From: an uncultured Chloroflexus sp.
Lineage (GTDB): Bacteria > Chloroflexota > Chloroflexia > Chloroflexales > Chloroflexaceae
Assembly (NCBI RefSeq): GCF_937951745.1
Contig: NZ_CALFBQ010000041.1
Coordinates: 1 to 61,990 of the forward strand
DNA length: 61,990 bases
Direction: 5' to 3'
The position numbers were made by a program, and so were the translations under genes. Below the pieces are notes generated by a model. That model was given only the letters and a program-made list of their open reading frames with translations, was not told where the DNA came from and did no database searches. This document shows positions 1-7,087 of this stretch, one piece after another (the stretch's first letter is position 1; every line of letters starts with the position of its first letter).

Positions 1-1
1 G

Positions 2-481
2 ATGCATGACGGATATCTGTTTACGTTAGGTATTTGCGGCAGCGCCGATGAAGATGATCCGGCGCCAGAGGTATTGAGCGCGCTGCTCGGCCAATTACCA
101 CCGGTGAAGCGGGCTGCATTTCTCGGCCCGTTGCCTTCCGGCCAACCCGACGCGCTGCTGGCCGATATCGTGGCCGATATGCGCGATGCGGAGTTAATCG
201 TGATTGTCACGCCGGCCACCGTGCCGCAACTGCCGGCCCGCCTCAACGACCTGCTACGCGCCGCTTATGCCGCCGATCTGGCCGGACGCTACGCAGCATT
301 GGTTGCAGTCGGACCGCATGCCGCCGCTGTGCTTAACGAATTGCGGGCTGCGGTTGCGACATGCGGTTTTACGCTTGCCGGTGCATTTGCGCTGACCAAC
401 GACACGCCGTTACCACACACCGGCATTCAAGCGGCGTATAAGGCCGCGCGCGCAGCCTTAGCGCCGCATGCGCTACCATAG
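2..481 (+). CDS. Flavodoxin-fold NAD(P)H-dependent FMN reductase-like protein (start may lie upstream)
   Basis: About 159 residues with the alternating strand/helix pattern of the NADPH-dependent FMN reductase family: an N-terminal beta strand ending in a Gly-Ser turn (LGICGSADED), and a central ELIVIVTPATVPQLPARL segment that resembles the family's second FMN loop. Such proteins bind FMN in the cytoplasm and reduce flavin, quinone or other acceptors. The first ATG is at base 2, so no ribosome binding site can be seen and the true start could lie before the window. The family assignment comes from the fold-like pattern only; the substrate is unknown. Confidence 0.6.
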   Translation: MHDGYLFTLGICGSADEDDPAPEVLSALLGQLPPVKRAAFLGPLPSGQPDALLADIVADMRDAELIVIVTPATVPQLPARLNDLLRAAYAADLAGRYAALVAVGPHAAAVLNELRAAVATCGFTLAGAFALTNDTPLPHTGIQAAYKAARAALAPHALP

Positions 482-535
482 TACGGGCAGAGCGCTGATC
501 TGCCCGACGCCGTCTATCTTTACTACAAAGCCACT

Positions 536-1342
536 ATGGTCACGCCTCGCATCCCAGCCAACAAAATCTGGATCGCCGATGAAGTCATCTACTATTTGTT
601 AGCTCGTCCGGCACTCAGGCGCAGCTTCGATCACATCTGGTTCGCCCAATACGGTCCGCGCCCCGATCCGCAGCGAGGGCCGTACATCTTCTATCTGAAC
701 CATTCGGCGTGGTGGGATGGGTATATGATGATGCTCATTCACCGCGCGATTATGCAGCGGGCATTTGACAGTTATCTCATGATGGAAGAGCGGCAACTGC
801 GCGCGTACCGCTTCTTTACGTGGTGCGGCGCTTTCTCGATTGAACGGCGCGATCCCGCCGAATCTCAGCGCGCGCAGATCTATGCCGCGAACCTATTGCG
901 CGAACGGCGCGATCGGGCGCTCTACATCTTCCCGCAAGGCCGGATCGAAGCCAACGACTACCGCCCGCTGACCATCTACCCCGGCATTGCCCGCATCGCC
1001 GCGCTAGCTGGCGATGTCACCCTCTGCCCGATCGCACTGCGCTACGAATTTCTTGGTCAGCAATGGCCGCATGCCTTTGTACAAATCGGCCCGCCCCACC
1101 CGCCGGCCAGCCGTGAAGATATCGAAGCGATCCGCACCGATGTTGCTGCGCGGCTGACAGCGGCAGTTGACACGCTCCGCGCCGACGTTATCGAGCAGCG
1201 GCTAGGCCGATTCCAGCCACTGCTCAGCGGACGGTGGGGGATTGACCGCACGTGGGATACAGTTACGGGTTGGTTTCGGCGACACGACGCAGACGGCGGG
1301 CCAGCCGCGGCAGCAGCCAATCGCCTGCGAGCACGAGCATAA
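536..1342 (+). CDS. PlsC-type acyltransferase (lysophospholipid or carotenoid-glycoside acyltransferase)
   Basis: 268 residues with the PlsC/LPLAT acyltransferase signature: NHSAWWDG gives the catalytic His-x4-Asp box near residue 58, followed by a FPQGRIE block that matches the family's acceptor-binding FPEGTRS motif. The family transfers acyl chains from acyl-CoA or acyl-ACP onto an alcohol at the inner membrane face. It ends tail-to-tail with cruF, and the two coding regions overlap by 80 bases. Because green phototrophs make carotenoid glycoside esters using a PlsC-like enzyme (CruD), this one may acylate a carotenoid glycoside rather than a lysolipid; that is inference from position only. 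No strong ribosome binding site precedes the chosen ATG. Confidence 0.75.
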   Translation: MVTPRIPANKIWIADEVIYYLLARPALRRSFDHIWFAQYGPRPDPQRGPYIFYLNHSAWWDGYMMMLIHRAIMQRAFDSYLMMEERQLRAYRFFTWCGAFSIERRDPAESQRAQIYAANLLRERRDRALYIFPQGRIEANDYRPLTIYPGIARIAALAGDVTLCPIALRYEFLGQQWPHAFVQIGPPHPPASREDIEAIRTDVAARLTAAVDTLRADVIEQRLGRFQPLLSGRWGIDRTWDTVTGWFRRHDADGGPAAAAANRLRARA

Positions 1343-2150
1343 TCAAGCCGCCGATCAGAGCCGGCAACACTTGGCCGCGGGCAAGATTAACGACCACGAA
1401 CATTGTGAGGTTGGTTAAATACAACACCGGCGGTAGCCACGGCATAAAATGCTGCGGCGCATGGCTGTGGCGCGCCGCTTGCTGGCGCAACGCCAGCAAC
1501 ACCCACGATAAGATCAAGCTCGTCACCCACCACGCGATAAAGTTGGACGCAGGGATACCGTAGTAAAAACCGGTCTCGTCACTCGTCCAGACCCAATAGC
1601 GATTAATGTAGACGGCGAACGGCTCGATAGTTACGTCAAGCAGCAACGCAAACGACGCCGCCGTTAAGACGCGGGTCGGATTAAGCAGGCGATCGTCTAC
1701 CGAACGGCCATCACGGTTGAGGATCCGCTCGGCGACGCCAACAGCGGCCACGACAATTAACAGCCATGCAAAGGGGATAGCCAGCGGCACCACGCCGAAG
1801 ATTTGCGGTTGCAACACATCAGTGTACGAATAACTCCCGAAAGGAAAGCCGGTGGTTGCGCCAATGTGCTCAACCGCCCACGAGATGACTAGAATCAAGC
1901 CGGCTGCCAGCACCCCCCACCAGCGATAGCGCACGGTCAGCCACACGCCCATCAACGCGCCTTGCAAAATCAACAAGGCACCACCCATCCACGTGCCCCA
2001 TACCGGCACCCGATCCAGCGCGACTAATACGATAGCGAACGGATAGATAAAGAGGTAAACGGCGAGCAGAAGAATAACACTGCGACGAAACTGTGGCAAC
2101 AAAGATTGATCAGAAAGCATAGGGTAATATATTCCTGACAGACGGGTCAT
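1263..2150 (-). CDS. cruF: CruF-type carotenoid 1,2-hydratase (integral membrane)
   Basis: 295 residues, mostly hydrophobic, with about seven to eight membrane spans. Blocks typical of the CruF/CrtF-like carotenoid biosynthesis family (DUF422) are present: EHIGATTGFPFGSYSY, LLDVTIEPFAV and GIPASNFIAWW. CruF adds water to the psi end of gamma-carotene or related pigments, which prepares the hydroxyl for glycosylation. An internal ATG at 2120 has a possible AGGA 12 bases upstream and could be the real start; the ATG at 2150 has no clear site. Its last 80 bases run antisense through the end of the acyltransferase gene. The substrate is inferred from family knowledge. Confidence 0.8.
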   Translation of the reverse strand: MTRLSGIYYPMLSDQSLLPQFRRSVILLLAVYLFIYPFAIVLVALDRVPVWGTWMGGALLILQGALMGVWLTVRYRWWGVLAAGLILVISWAVEHIGATTGFPFGSYSYTDVLQPQIFGVVPLAIPFAWLLIVVAAVGVAERILNRDGRSVDDRLLNPTRVLTAASFALLLDVTIEPFAVYINRYWVWTSDETGFYYGIPASNFIAWWVTSLILSWVLLALRQQAARHSHAPQHFMPWLPPVLYLTNLTMFVVVNLARGQVLPALIGGLIMLVLAGDWLLPRLARRLRRVAETNP

Positions 2151-2383
2151 ACCATTCGGCAGCCCCTATAGTTGATTATAAATTCGCTTTCATGGCCTGT
2201 CAAAGCCTATCAACGACCTAACTCCAGCATAACAAGCTCCAGCAGCAAATTGACAAAACTGTTATAGCGACAATCACAAACATGTGCTACACTAATATGG
2301 GACTAAAGTACTAATTCTACCAGCGCCGCCTCTACCTCTCATTCCTTGCAATGGCGCAGGATAAGCGACAGGGGGGGTGACCA

Positions 2384-2812
2384 ATGACACACGCGCAAGT
2401 TAATGGCCATCCAGTGCGCATTCTCCTTGTAGAGGATGATAATAATATTGGGCGCATCATCGAATTTGCCATGCGGGGGCTTGGCATTCCATACGAATTC
2501 GTGTCGGTATTAAGCGCGGAAGAGGGCCTCGAACGCTGGAAGGAGCAGCCATTCGATGTGCTGATCACTGACTACAATTTGCGCGGCATGAGCGGAGTGC
2601 GCTTGATTAAAGAGTTGCACGCCCAAGGGTATTACCCGCCAACGCTGATCGTCACCGCCTACGACTCGGCTGAAGTGCGGAATGCAGCCGCTGAAGCGGC
2701 GGTCGATAGCTACATGACCAAGCCCTTTTTTATCGACGAATTGATCGAGCGAATTAAGCGACTGCTACCCTCGGCCCACATCGTCCACGAGCGCGTGATC
2801 AATGGGGATTGA
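2384..2812 (+). CDS. Single-domain response regulator (CheY-like)
   Basis: 142 residues forming one receiver domain and nothing else. The acidic pocket is visible (VEDDNN at 16-21), the phosphoacceptor is Asp63 in LITDYNL, Thr is in LIVTAYDS, and the conserved Lys is in MTKPFF. It should be phosphorylated by a histidine kinase and pass the signal by protein-protein contact, since it has no output domain. A G-rich stretch with a weak SD (GGGGGGGTGA) lies just before the ATG. No kinase is adjacent; the one complete histidine kinase in the window is 55 kb away. A strong hairpin follows at 2866-2893. Confidence 0.88.
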   Translation: MTHAQVNGHPVRILLVEDDNNIGRIIEFAMRGLGIPYEFVSVLSAEEGLERWKEQPFDVLITDYNLRGMSGVRLIKELHAQGYYPPTLIVTAYDSAEVRNAAAEAAVDSYMTKPFFIDELIERIKRLLPSAHIVHERVINGD

Positions 2813-2865
2813 GCCAATTCATCCGCTTCGTTACGACGAAGGTAACACGCAAGCAACGTTAGAGT

Positions 2866-2893
2866 AGCGCGCGGCAGGCACCTGCCGCACGCT
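2866..2893 (+). terminator. Hairpin between converging response regulator and HAD genes
   Basis: Inverted repeat AGCG-C-GCGGCAGG / CCTGCCGC-A-CGCT with a two-base loop and one mismatch, followed on the plus strand by GTGTTTC. It sits between two convergent genes (stop at 2812 and stop at 2912), so it can serve both strands. The U-tract is short, so it is a probable rather than a textbook intrinsic terminator. Confidence 0.6.
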
Positions 2894-2911
2894 GTGTTTC
2901 AGCCAGCCACG

Positions 2912-3964
2912 CTAATCTAACACCGCTGGCGTGCGATGCAACGGCAGCAAACCGGTTGCGGCCTGTTCCGGCGACGGCAACGCCGACTCAGCCGGTTTGT
3001 CGGAAGCGGCCAACAGCAACGCTCCCCGGGCTTGCAGTTCTTGCCCCAGCCGGAACAGCTCGCTGCTGAGGGCCAGCCGGCCATCGGCCATGCGCGCTGC
3101 AGTTGTCACCAATTCGGCGCGGCGGAATTGGGTAAACGGCGTCGGATCACCGGCTTCGATTCGTTCGATCAATTGCTTGCGCAGCGCCTGCAACTCAACC
3201 GGTACCTGTTGCGCTGCAATCAACAATTCGAGTAGCGTCGGCGACAAGCCGGCGGCCAATTGCACTTCAATCGCCGGCAAATCAAACACCTCGACCGTAG
3301 CGAAGAGGGCCAGCGCCACCGTATAGTCTTGATTGTCGAGGGTCAGACTGTGCCATTCCCGCCGGCACAACTCGGCATAATTCCGGCGAAACAAGCTGCG
3401 ATCAAACTGGTCGCCCAATAACTCAGTGGCAACCATCAAGGCCGCCTCGGCCCGCGCATCATCAATCGCGCCATCTGACCGCCCGCGCGGGCCAAGGAGG
3501 GTCTTGTCAATATCGATCAGCACGGCGGTTTGCGCCCAATCCACCCCCCGTGCCGCTAGCTCCGCCGCCCACTGCTGCACCAAAGCCCAGCGGGTCGCCG
3601 TCGCTACCGCATCGGCCCACTCAAGGGTTGCCGGCGCTACTGGCCGGTCAACGCCGATAAAGCCATATGCAGTGATCGCGCCTAAGCTTTGCAAATGAAC
3701 GGTCAAGAGCCGATCATTCTCGGTATCGCCAATCACAGCCACAGTCGTGAGCGGCGGGCCGTTGCGCAACGCCTGCGCCGCGCGGGCAAGAGCAAGAATC
3801 ACGCGCGCATAGGCCACATCCCGCTTACGTGGCGTCACATTGGTCGGCAAGCCCAACACCGTGCGTAACGTGGCCAAGCCGGGCAAAGCAGGGTCGCACG
3901 GCTGCAAATCGCGATAGATTACATAATCGCCGGTGAGGTCGGCAATCGTTGCCCGCACATTCAT
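2912..3964 (-). CDS. HAD-like hydrolase with long N-terminal domain
   Basis: 350 residues. An N-terminal alpha/beta part (residues 1-150) is followed by a HAD motif I, VLIDIDKTLLG, in which the two Asp residues of DxDxT would be the nucleophile and the acid/base. A C-terminal SDKP segment could provide later HAD motifs. The ATG at 3964 overlaps the asd stop codon by four bases (ATGA), so the two genes are translationally coupled; an in-frame GTG two codons earlier is less likely. HAD proteins of this kind are usually cytoplasmic phosphatases. The substrate cannot be read from the sequence, and coupling with asd does not by itself place it in the aspartate pathway. Confidence 0.65.
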   Translation of the reverse strand: MNVRATIADLTGDYVIYRDLQPCDPALPGLATLRTVLGLPTNVTPRKRDVAYARVILALARAAQALRNGPPLTTVAVIGDTENDRLLTVHLQSLGAITAYGFIGVDRPVAPATLEWADAVATATRWALVQQWAAELAARGVDWAQTAVLIDIDKTLLGPRGRSDGAIDDARAEAALMVATELLGDQFDRSLFRRNYAELCRREWHSLTLDNQDYTVALALFATVEVFDLPAIEVQLAAGLSPTLLELLIAAQQVPVELQALRKQLIERIEAGDPTPFTQFRRAELVTTAARMADGRLALSSELFRLGQELQARGALLLAASDKPAESALPSPEQAATGLLPLHRTPAVLD

Positions 3965-5007
3965 AACCACCCCTGCGCATGCATCAGTTCGGCATTCAGA
4001 ATCGACGCGCCCGCCGCACCCCGGATCGTATTGTGGCTCAGGGCAATCAACTTGATATCAAACAGCGAGCACGGACGGATCCGGCCCACGACCGTGGCCA
4101 TACCCCGGCCAGCGTCGCGATCACGGCGTGGTTGCGGACGATCGGGTTCATCACGCACAATGATCGGCTGTTCAGGAGCAGTAGGCAAGCGCAGTTCTTG
4201 CGGCAAGCCGCGGAACTGGCGTAAGACGGCTGCCACTTCATCGGGAGTCGCCTTTTGTTCGAGTTCGATTGATAGGCAAACCAGATGACCTTCGAGCACC
4301 GGCACCCGATTACAGTGCGCGGAAGTGGCAAAACTCGCCGGCACAATCGTATCATCGCGCAACTGGCCAAGCATCTTTTGCGGTTCAATTTCGAGCTTTG
4401 GCTCTTCGCCGCCGATAAACGGGATGACATTATCGACAATATCGTAGCTAGGCACACCCGGATAGCCCGCGCCTGAGAGGGCCTGCATACTGACCAGCAG
4501 CATGCGGCGCACGCCAAAGGCATCGAGCAACGGACGCAACACCATCGTCGCCGGGGTTGACGTGCAGTTTGGGTTGGTCACAATCGCGCCTGACCAGCCG
4601 CGCCGGCGCCGTTGCACCGGGATGAGGTGCAGATGGTCGGGGTTCACTTCGGGGATCACCAGCGGCACATCAGGTTCCATGCGGTGGTTGGAGGCGTTGG
4701 AACAGACAATATGGCCGGCGGCGGCCAACCGTTGTTCAATTGGCCCGGCGACATTGCTGGGCAGAGCCGAGAAGACCAGTGGCGTCGGCAGATCAGCATC
4801 GGCATCAAGCACGGTCAGATCGGCCACCGCTGCCGGCATCGGCGTATCGAGCACCCACCGGCATACCTCGCGATATTTCTTGCCGGCGCTGCGTTCGCTA
4901 CCGGTCAGCGCCACCACCTCAAAGAGCGGATGCCCTTCGAGCAATTGAATAAAGCGCTGGCCCACCGCGCCGGTGGCGCCCAGCACTGCAACCGGGATCG
5001 TAGCCAT
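3961..5007 (-). CDS. asd: Aspartate-semialdehyde dehydrogenase
   Basis: 348 residues, normal length. It reduces aspartyl phosphate to aspartate semialdehyde with NADPH, the branch point to lysine/diaminopimelate, threonine and methionine. An N-terminal Rossmann motif (VLGATGAVGQ) and the active-site Cys in TNPNCTSTPA are visible; the sequence pattern matches the yeast/archaeal subgroup of Asd rather than the E. coli type. The start is set at ATG 5007 because AGGAGG lies eight bases upstream; the longer frame from 5025 would contain that site. The next gene (HAD) overlaps the stop by four bases. Confidence 0.95.
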   Translation of the reverse strand: MATIPVAVLGATGAVGQRFIQLLEGHPLFEVVALTGSERSAGKKYREVCRWVLDTPMPAAVADLTVLDADADLPTPLVFSALPSNVAGPIEQRLAAAGHIVCSNASNHRMEPDVPLVIPEVNPDHLHLIPVQRRRRGWSGAIVTNPNCTSTPATMVLRPLLDAFGVRRMLLVSMQALSGAGYPGVPSYDIVDNVIPFIGGEEPKLEIEPQKMLGQLRDDTIVPASFATSAHCNRVPVLEGHLVCLSIELEQKATPDEVAAVLRQFRGLPQELRLPTAPEQPIIVRDEPDRPQPRRDRDAGRGMATVVGRIRPCSLFDIKLIALSHNTIRGAAGASILNAELMHAQGWL

Positions 5008-5285
5008 TCCGAGACCTCCTGTCACTAGAACTCAGTCGCTTTCATTATACTCAAAGACGAACGGTTGCATAAACAACTACTAATGGTTATTATTCGCCCA
5101 CGTTTGTTGTAAAAAAAGCCGGTAAAAGAGTAGCATTTCAACCCATGATGGTGTATAATCTCTGTGAGATCTGAAACATTATTCATTTTTGCCTCGCTAT
5201 TTGTGCTCCTCCCACGACGCAGGAGTCGTTATTTATTCCCTCAGCAACGCTGATCACTGTTGATCACGCAGGAAGGAGCAGCACT

Positions 5286-5669
5286 ATGATCGATCCGCAC
5301 GTCCAACGATTGTTAGAGCACGTGCTCGATACACCAACTAAGCTGCATTTACTCCTCATGTTTCATGAAAACCCTCGCAGCGAGCTATCGGCAGCCGCAA
5401 TCGCCGAACGGCTCTTCCGCGATATTTGGAGCGTGCAACAGGCGCTCGACGAACTAGCCGCATCCGGATTCTTATCCGTAACCAACACGATGGGCGGCCA
5501 GCCGATCTACCGTTACACACCGCCGCCAGAATGGCACGAAGCGATCCGGCGGTTGGTGCGCAGCTACAATGATCCGCTCGAACGCGACCTGATCCAGCGC
5601 ACCATTCGCGATCTTGCTGCGTTAGCCTCGTTCCGGCGCAACGAATTGGAACGGTTCGAGTTTGTCTGA
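5286..5669 (+). CDS. Small winged-helix protein, possible transcription regulator
   Basis: 127 residues. Residues 20-80 have the pattern of a MarR/ArsR-like winged helix (AAAIAERLFRDIWSVQQALDEL as helix-turn-helix, then FLSV...PIYRYTP as the wing), followed by a C-terminal helix. AAGGAG lies eight bases before the ATG. No effector-binding cysteines or histidine cluster are seen. It stands alone between asd (divergent) and the dnaJ-like gene, with its own terminator hairpin after it. A target cannot be named. Confidence 0.6.
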   Translation: MIDPHVQRLLEHVLDTPTKLHLLLMFHENPRSELSAAAIAERLFRDIWSVQQALDELAASGFLSVTNTMGGQPIYRYTPPPEWHEAIRRLVRSYNDPLERDLIQRTIRDLAALASFRRNELERFEFV

Positions 5670-5697
5670 TGTTCCGTTGCGGCAACACGGCTGCTCT

Positions 5698-5718
5698 GGC
5701 GCGGGTATACCCCGCGCC
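5698..5718 (+). terminator. Hairpin after winged-helix gene
   Basis: GGCGCGGG / CCCGCGCC inverted repeat with a short loop, 29 bases after the stop of the winged-helix gene. No clear U-tract follows, so it may act with help or only stabilise the mRNA end. Confidence 0.45.
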
Positions 5719-5753
5719 ATTGCTATGCTAACACAGATCTAACACAGCCTGTC

Positions 5754-5782
5754 TTGACGCTGGCGACAATGCTCTCTACAAT
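5754..5782 (+). promoter_or_regulatory. Sigma70-type promoter for the dnaJ-like gene
   Basis: TTGACG at 5754-5759 and TACAAT at 5777-5782 with a 17-base spacer, 48 bases before the ATG at 5831. It is close to the sigma70 consensus; no CIRCE-like inverted repeat was seen, so there is no sign of HrcA control. Confidence 0.65.
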
Positions 5783-5830
5783 CGAAAACAGACCCATGTG
5801 GCGGCAAACTCTGCGGCGCGAGGCAGGTGT

Positions 5831-6709
5831 ATGAAGGACTATTATCAGGTGCTTGGCGTAAGCCGTTCGGCCAGCGATGAAGAGATTAAGCAAGCTTACC
5901 GGCGGCTAGCGCGCAAGTACCATCCCGATGTTAATCGGGGCGATCCGCAGGCCGAAGCCCGGTTTAAAGAGATTAACGAAGCCTATCAGGTACTGTCTGA
6001 CAAAGATCAGCGCGCCAAATATGATCGGTTCGGCAGCGATTTTCGCCGCTATGAGCAAGCTGGGTATGGCGGGTTTGATTACGGCAACGCTACCGATGTC
6101 GCCGATCTATTTGAAACCCTCTTTGGCTCCCGGCGTTCTCCCGGCGGCGGGTTCAATGTCAGCCTTAACGGCCAAGATGTCGAGCAGAACGTCGAGTTGA
6201 CGCTTGAAGAGGCCTACCACGGCACGCAACGCTCGTTGCAGTTTTCCAACCCCAACGGCACTCCGCGCACCATTACCGTTAAGATACCCCCCGGCATTGA
6301 TACCGGCAAGCGGGTGCGTGTTCCCGGCGAAGGCGCACCCGGCCTGAACGGCGGTCGCCGCGGCGACCTGTATCTCGTGGTAACGGTCAAGCCGCATCCT
6401 CGCTTTGAGCGCAAAGGCAACGATCTGTACACAACCGTGCCGGTGAGCATGTACACGTTATTGCTGGGCGGGCAAATTCAGCTTCCATTGCTCTCTGGTA
6501 AAACGCTGAAGCTGGCCATTCCTGCGCAAACGCAAAATGGGCGGGTATTTCGCATCGCCGAACAGGGCATGCCGCTGATGGGCAGCCCGCGGTACGGCGA
6601 CTTATACATCACCGTGAGCGCCGTTTTGCCGACCAATCTTTCCCCCAAAGCCCGCCAGTTGATCGAAGAGTTGCAGCGGCTCACTGGAAATCTAGCCGAG
6701 CAGCAATGA
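5831..6709 (+). CDS. DnaJ-family co-chaperone without zinc finger (CbpA/DnaJB type)
   Basis: 292 residues. The J domain (residues 1-70, starting KDYYQVLGVS) contains the HPD tripeptide in KYHPDVN needed to stimulate the DnaK ATPase. A short Gly/Phe-rich linker follows, then directly the two substrate-binding beta domains (VKIPPGIDTGKRVR and later repeats). The four CxxCxGxG repeats of classical DnaJ are absent, so it is a type II J protein like CbpA. The start at 5831 begins exactly at the J domain; a longer frame from 5798 would add an unrelated leader. No grpE or dnaK is adjacent. Confidence 0.9.
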   Translation: MKDYYQVLGVSRSASDEEIKQAYRRLARKYHPDVNRGDPQAEARFKEINEAYQVLSDKDQRAKYDRFGSDFRRYEQAGYGGFDYGNATDVADLFETLFGSRRSPGGGFNVSLNGQDVEQNVELTLEEAYHGTQRSLQFSNPNGTPRTITVKIPPGIDTGKRVRVPGEGAPGLNGGRRGDLYLVVTVKPHPRFERKGNDLYTTVPVSMYTLLLGGQIQLPLLSGKTLKLAIPAQTQNGRVFRIAEQGMPLMGSPRYGDLYITVSAVLPTNLSPKARQLIEELQRLTGNLAEQQ

Positions 6710-6750
6710 TCCGGCGAGCCGGCTGATTTGGTACTTTCGCACAAAACCGC

Positions 6751-6780
6751 TTGACACGCTTGCCCAAAGTGCGGTATATT
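6751..6780 (+). promoter_or_regulatory. Promoter of gltB
   Basis: TTGACA at 6751-6756 and TATATT at 6775-6780, spacer 18. Transcription should start near 6787, about 300 bases before the gltB start codon, so the mRNA carries a long untranslated leader. Confidence 0.7.
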
Positions 6781-6786
6781 ATTTGG

Positions 6787-7087
6787 TAATAATCCACGAT
6801 AACAGTGCTGTTTAGCCGTACCGGGCGGTACAGTGGTCACACTCAACGATCGAGTGTGGCACTTTCCTGTATCTTCCATCTTTATCATTCGTAAATCGAA
6901 CTGGATTGGCTTTGTCGCCGAGATGTGATCGCCGTCATTGTGCGGCGGTATCACTATCTCTACGGTAAATTGCAAAAGCGAGAGCGCGCTCGCCCTTCTC
7001 TCTCATCGTCGAGGAGCAGCGAGCGCGCTTTTGTCTTTTTCTGTACTTGGCATTCGTCTACTTTTAGTGAAGAGCAAGGAACGAGCG
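6787..7087 (+). promoter_or_regulatory. Structured 5' leader of gltB with terminator-like hairpin (candidate attenuator)
   Basis: No gene is seen in this 300-base stretch. Three hairpins can be drawn: 6838-6858 (CACACTC/GAGTGTG), 6925-6954 (GTGAT-CGCCG / CGGCG-GT-ATCAC), and 6983-7029 (AGCGCGCTCGC / GCGAGCGCGCT) followed by a U-rich run to 7040. The left arm of the third hairpin can instead fold on itself (GCGAG...CTCGC at 6979-6993), which is the layout of a terminator/antiterminator switch. No known riboswitch class was recognised. Regulation of nitrogen assimilation here is inference. Confidence 0.5.

Noticed and set aside
1252-1563. Plus-strand frame inside cruF
   Set aside because: It is a shadow of cruF with no start signal or domain.
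5131-5159. Promoter for the winged-helix gene (TATAAT at 5154-5159)
   Set aside because: The -10 is perfect but no acceptable -35 or extended -10 is present at the right distance; not strong enough to list.
6938-7087. N-terminal extension of GltB from an upstream start
   Set aside because: The extension runs through the leader hairpins; the normal start with propeptide and Cys21 is at 7088.
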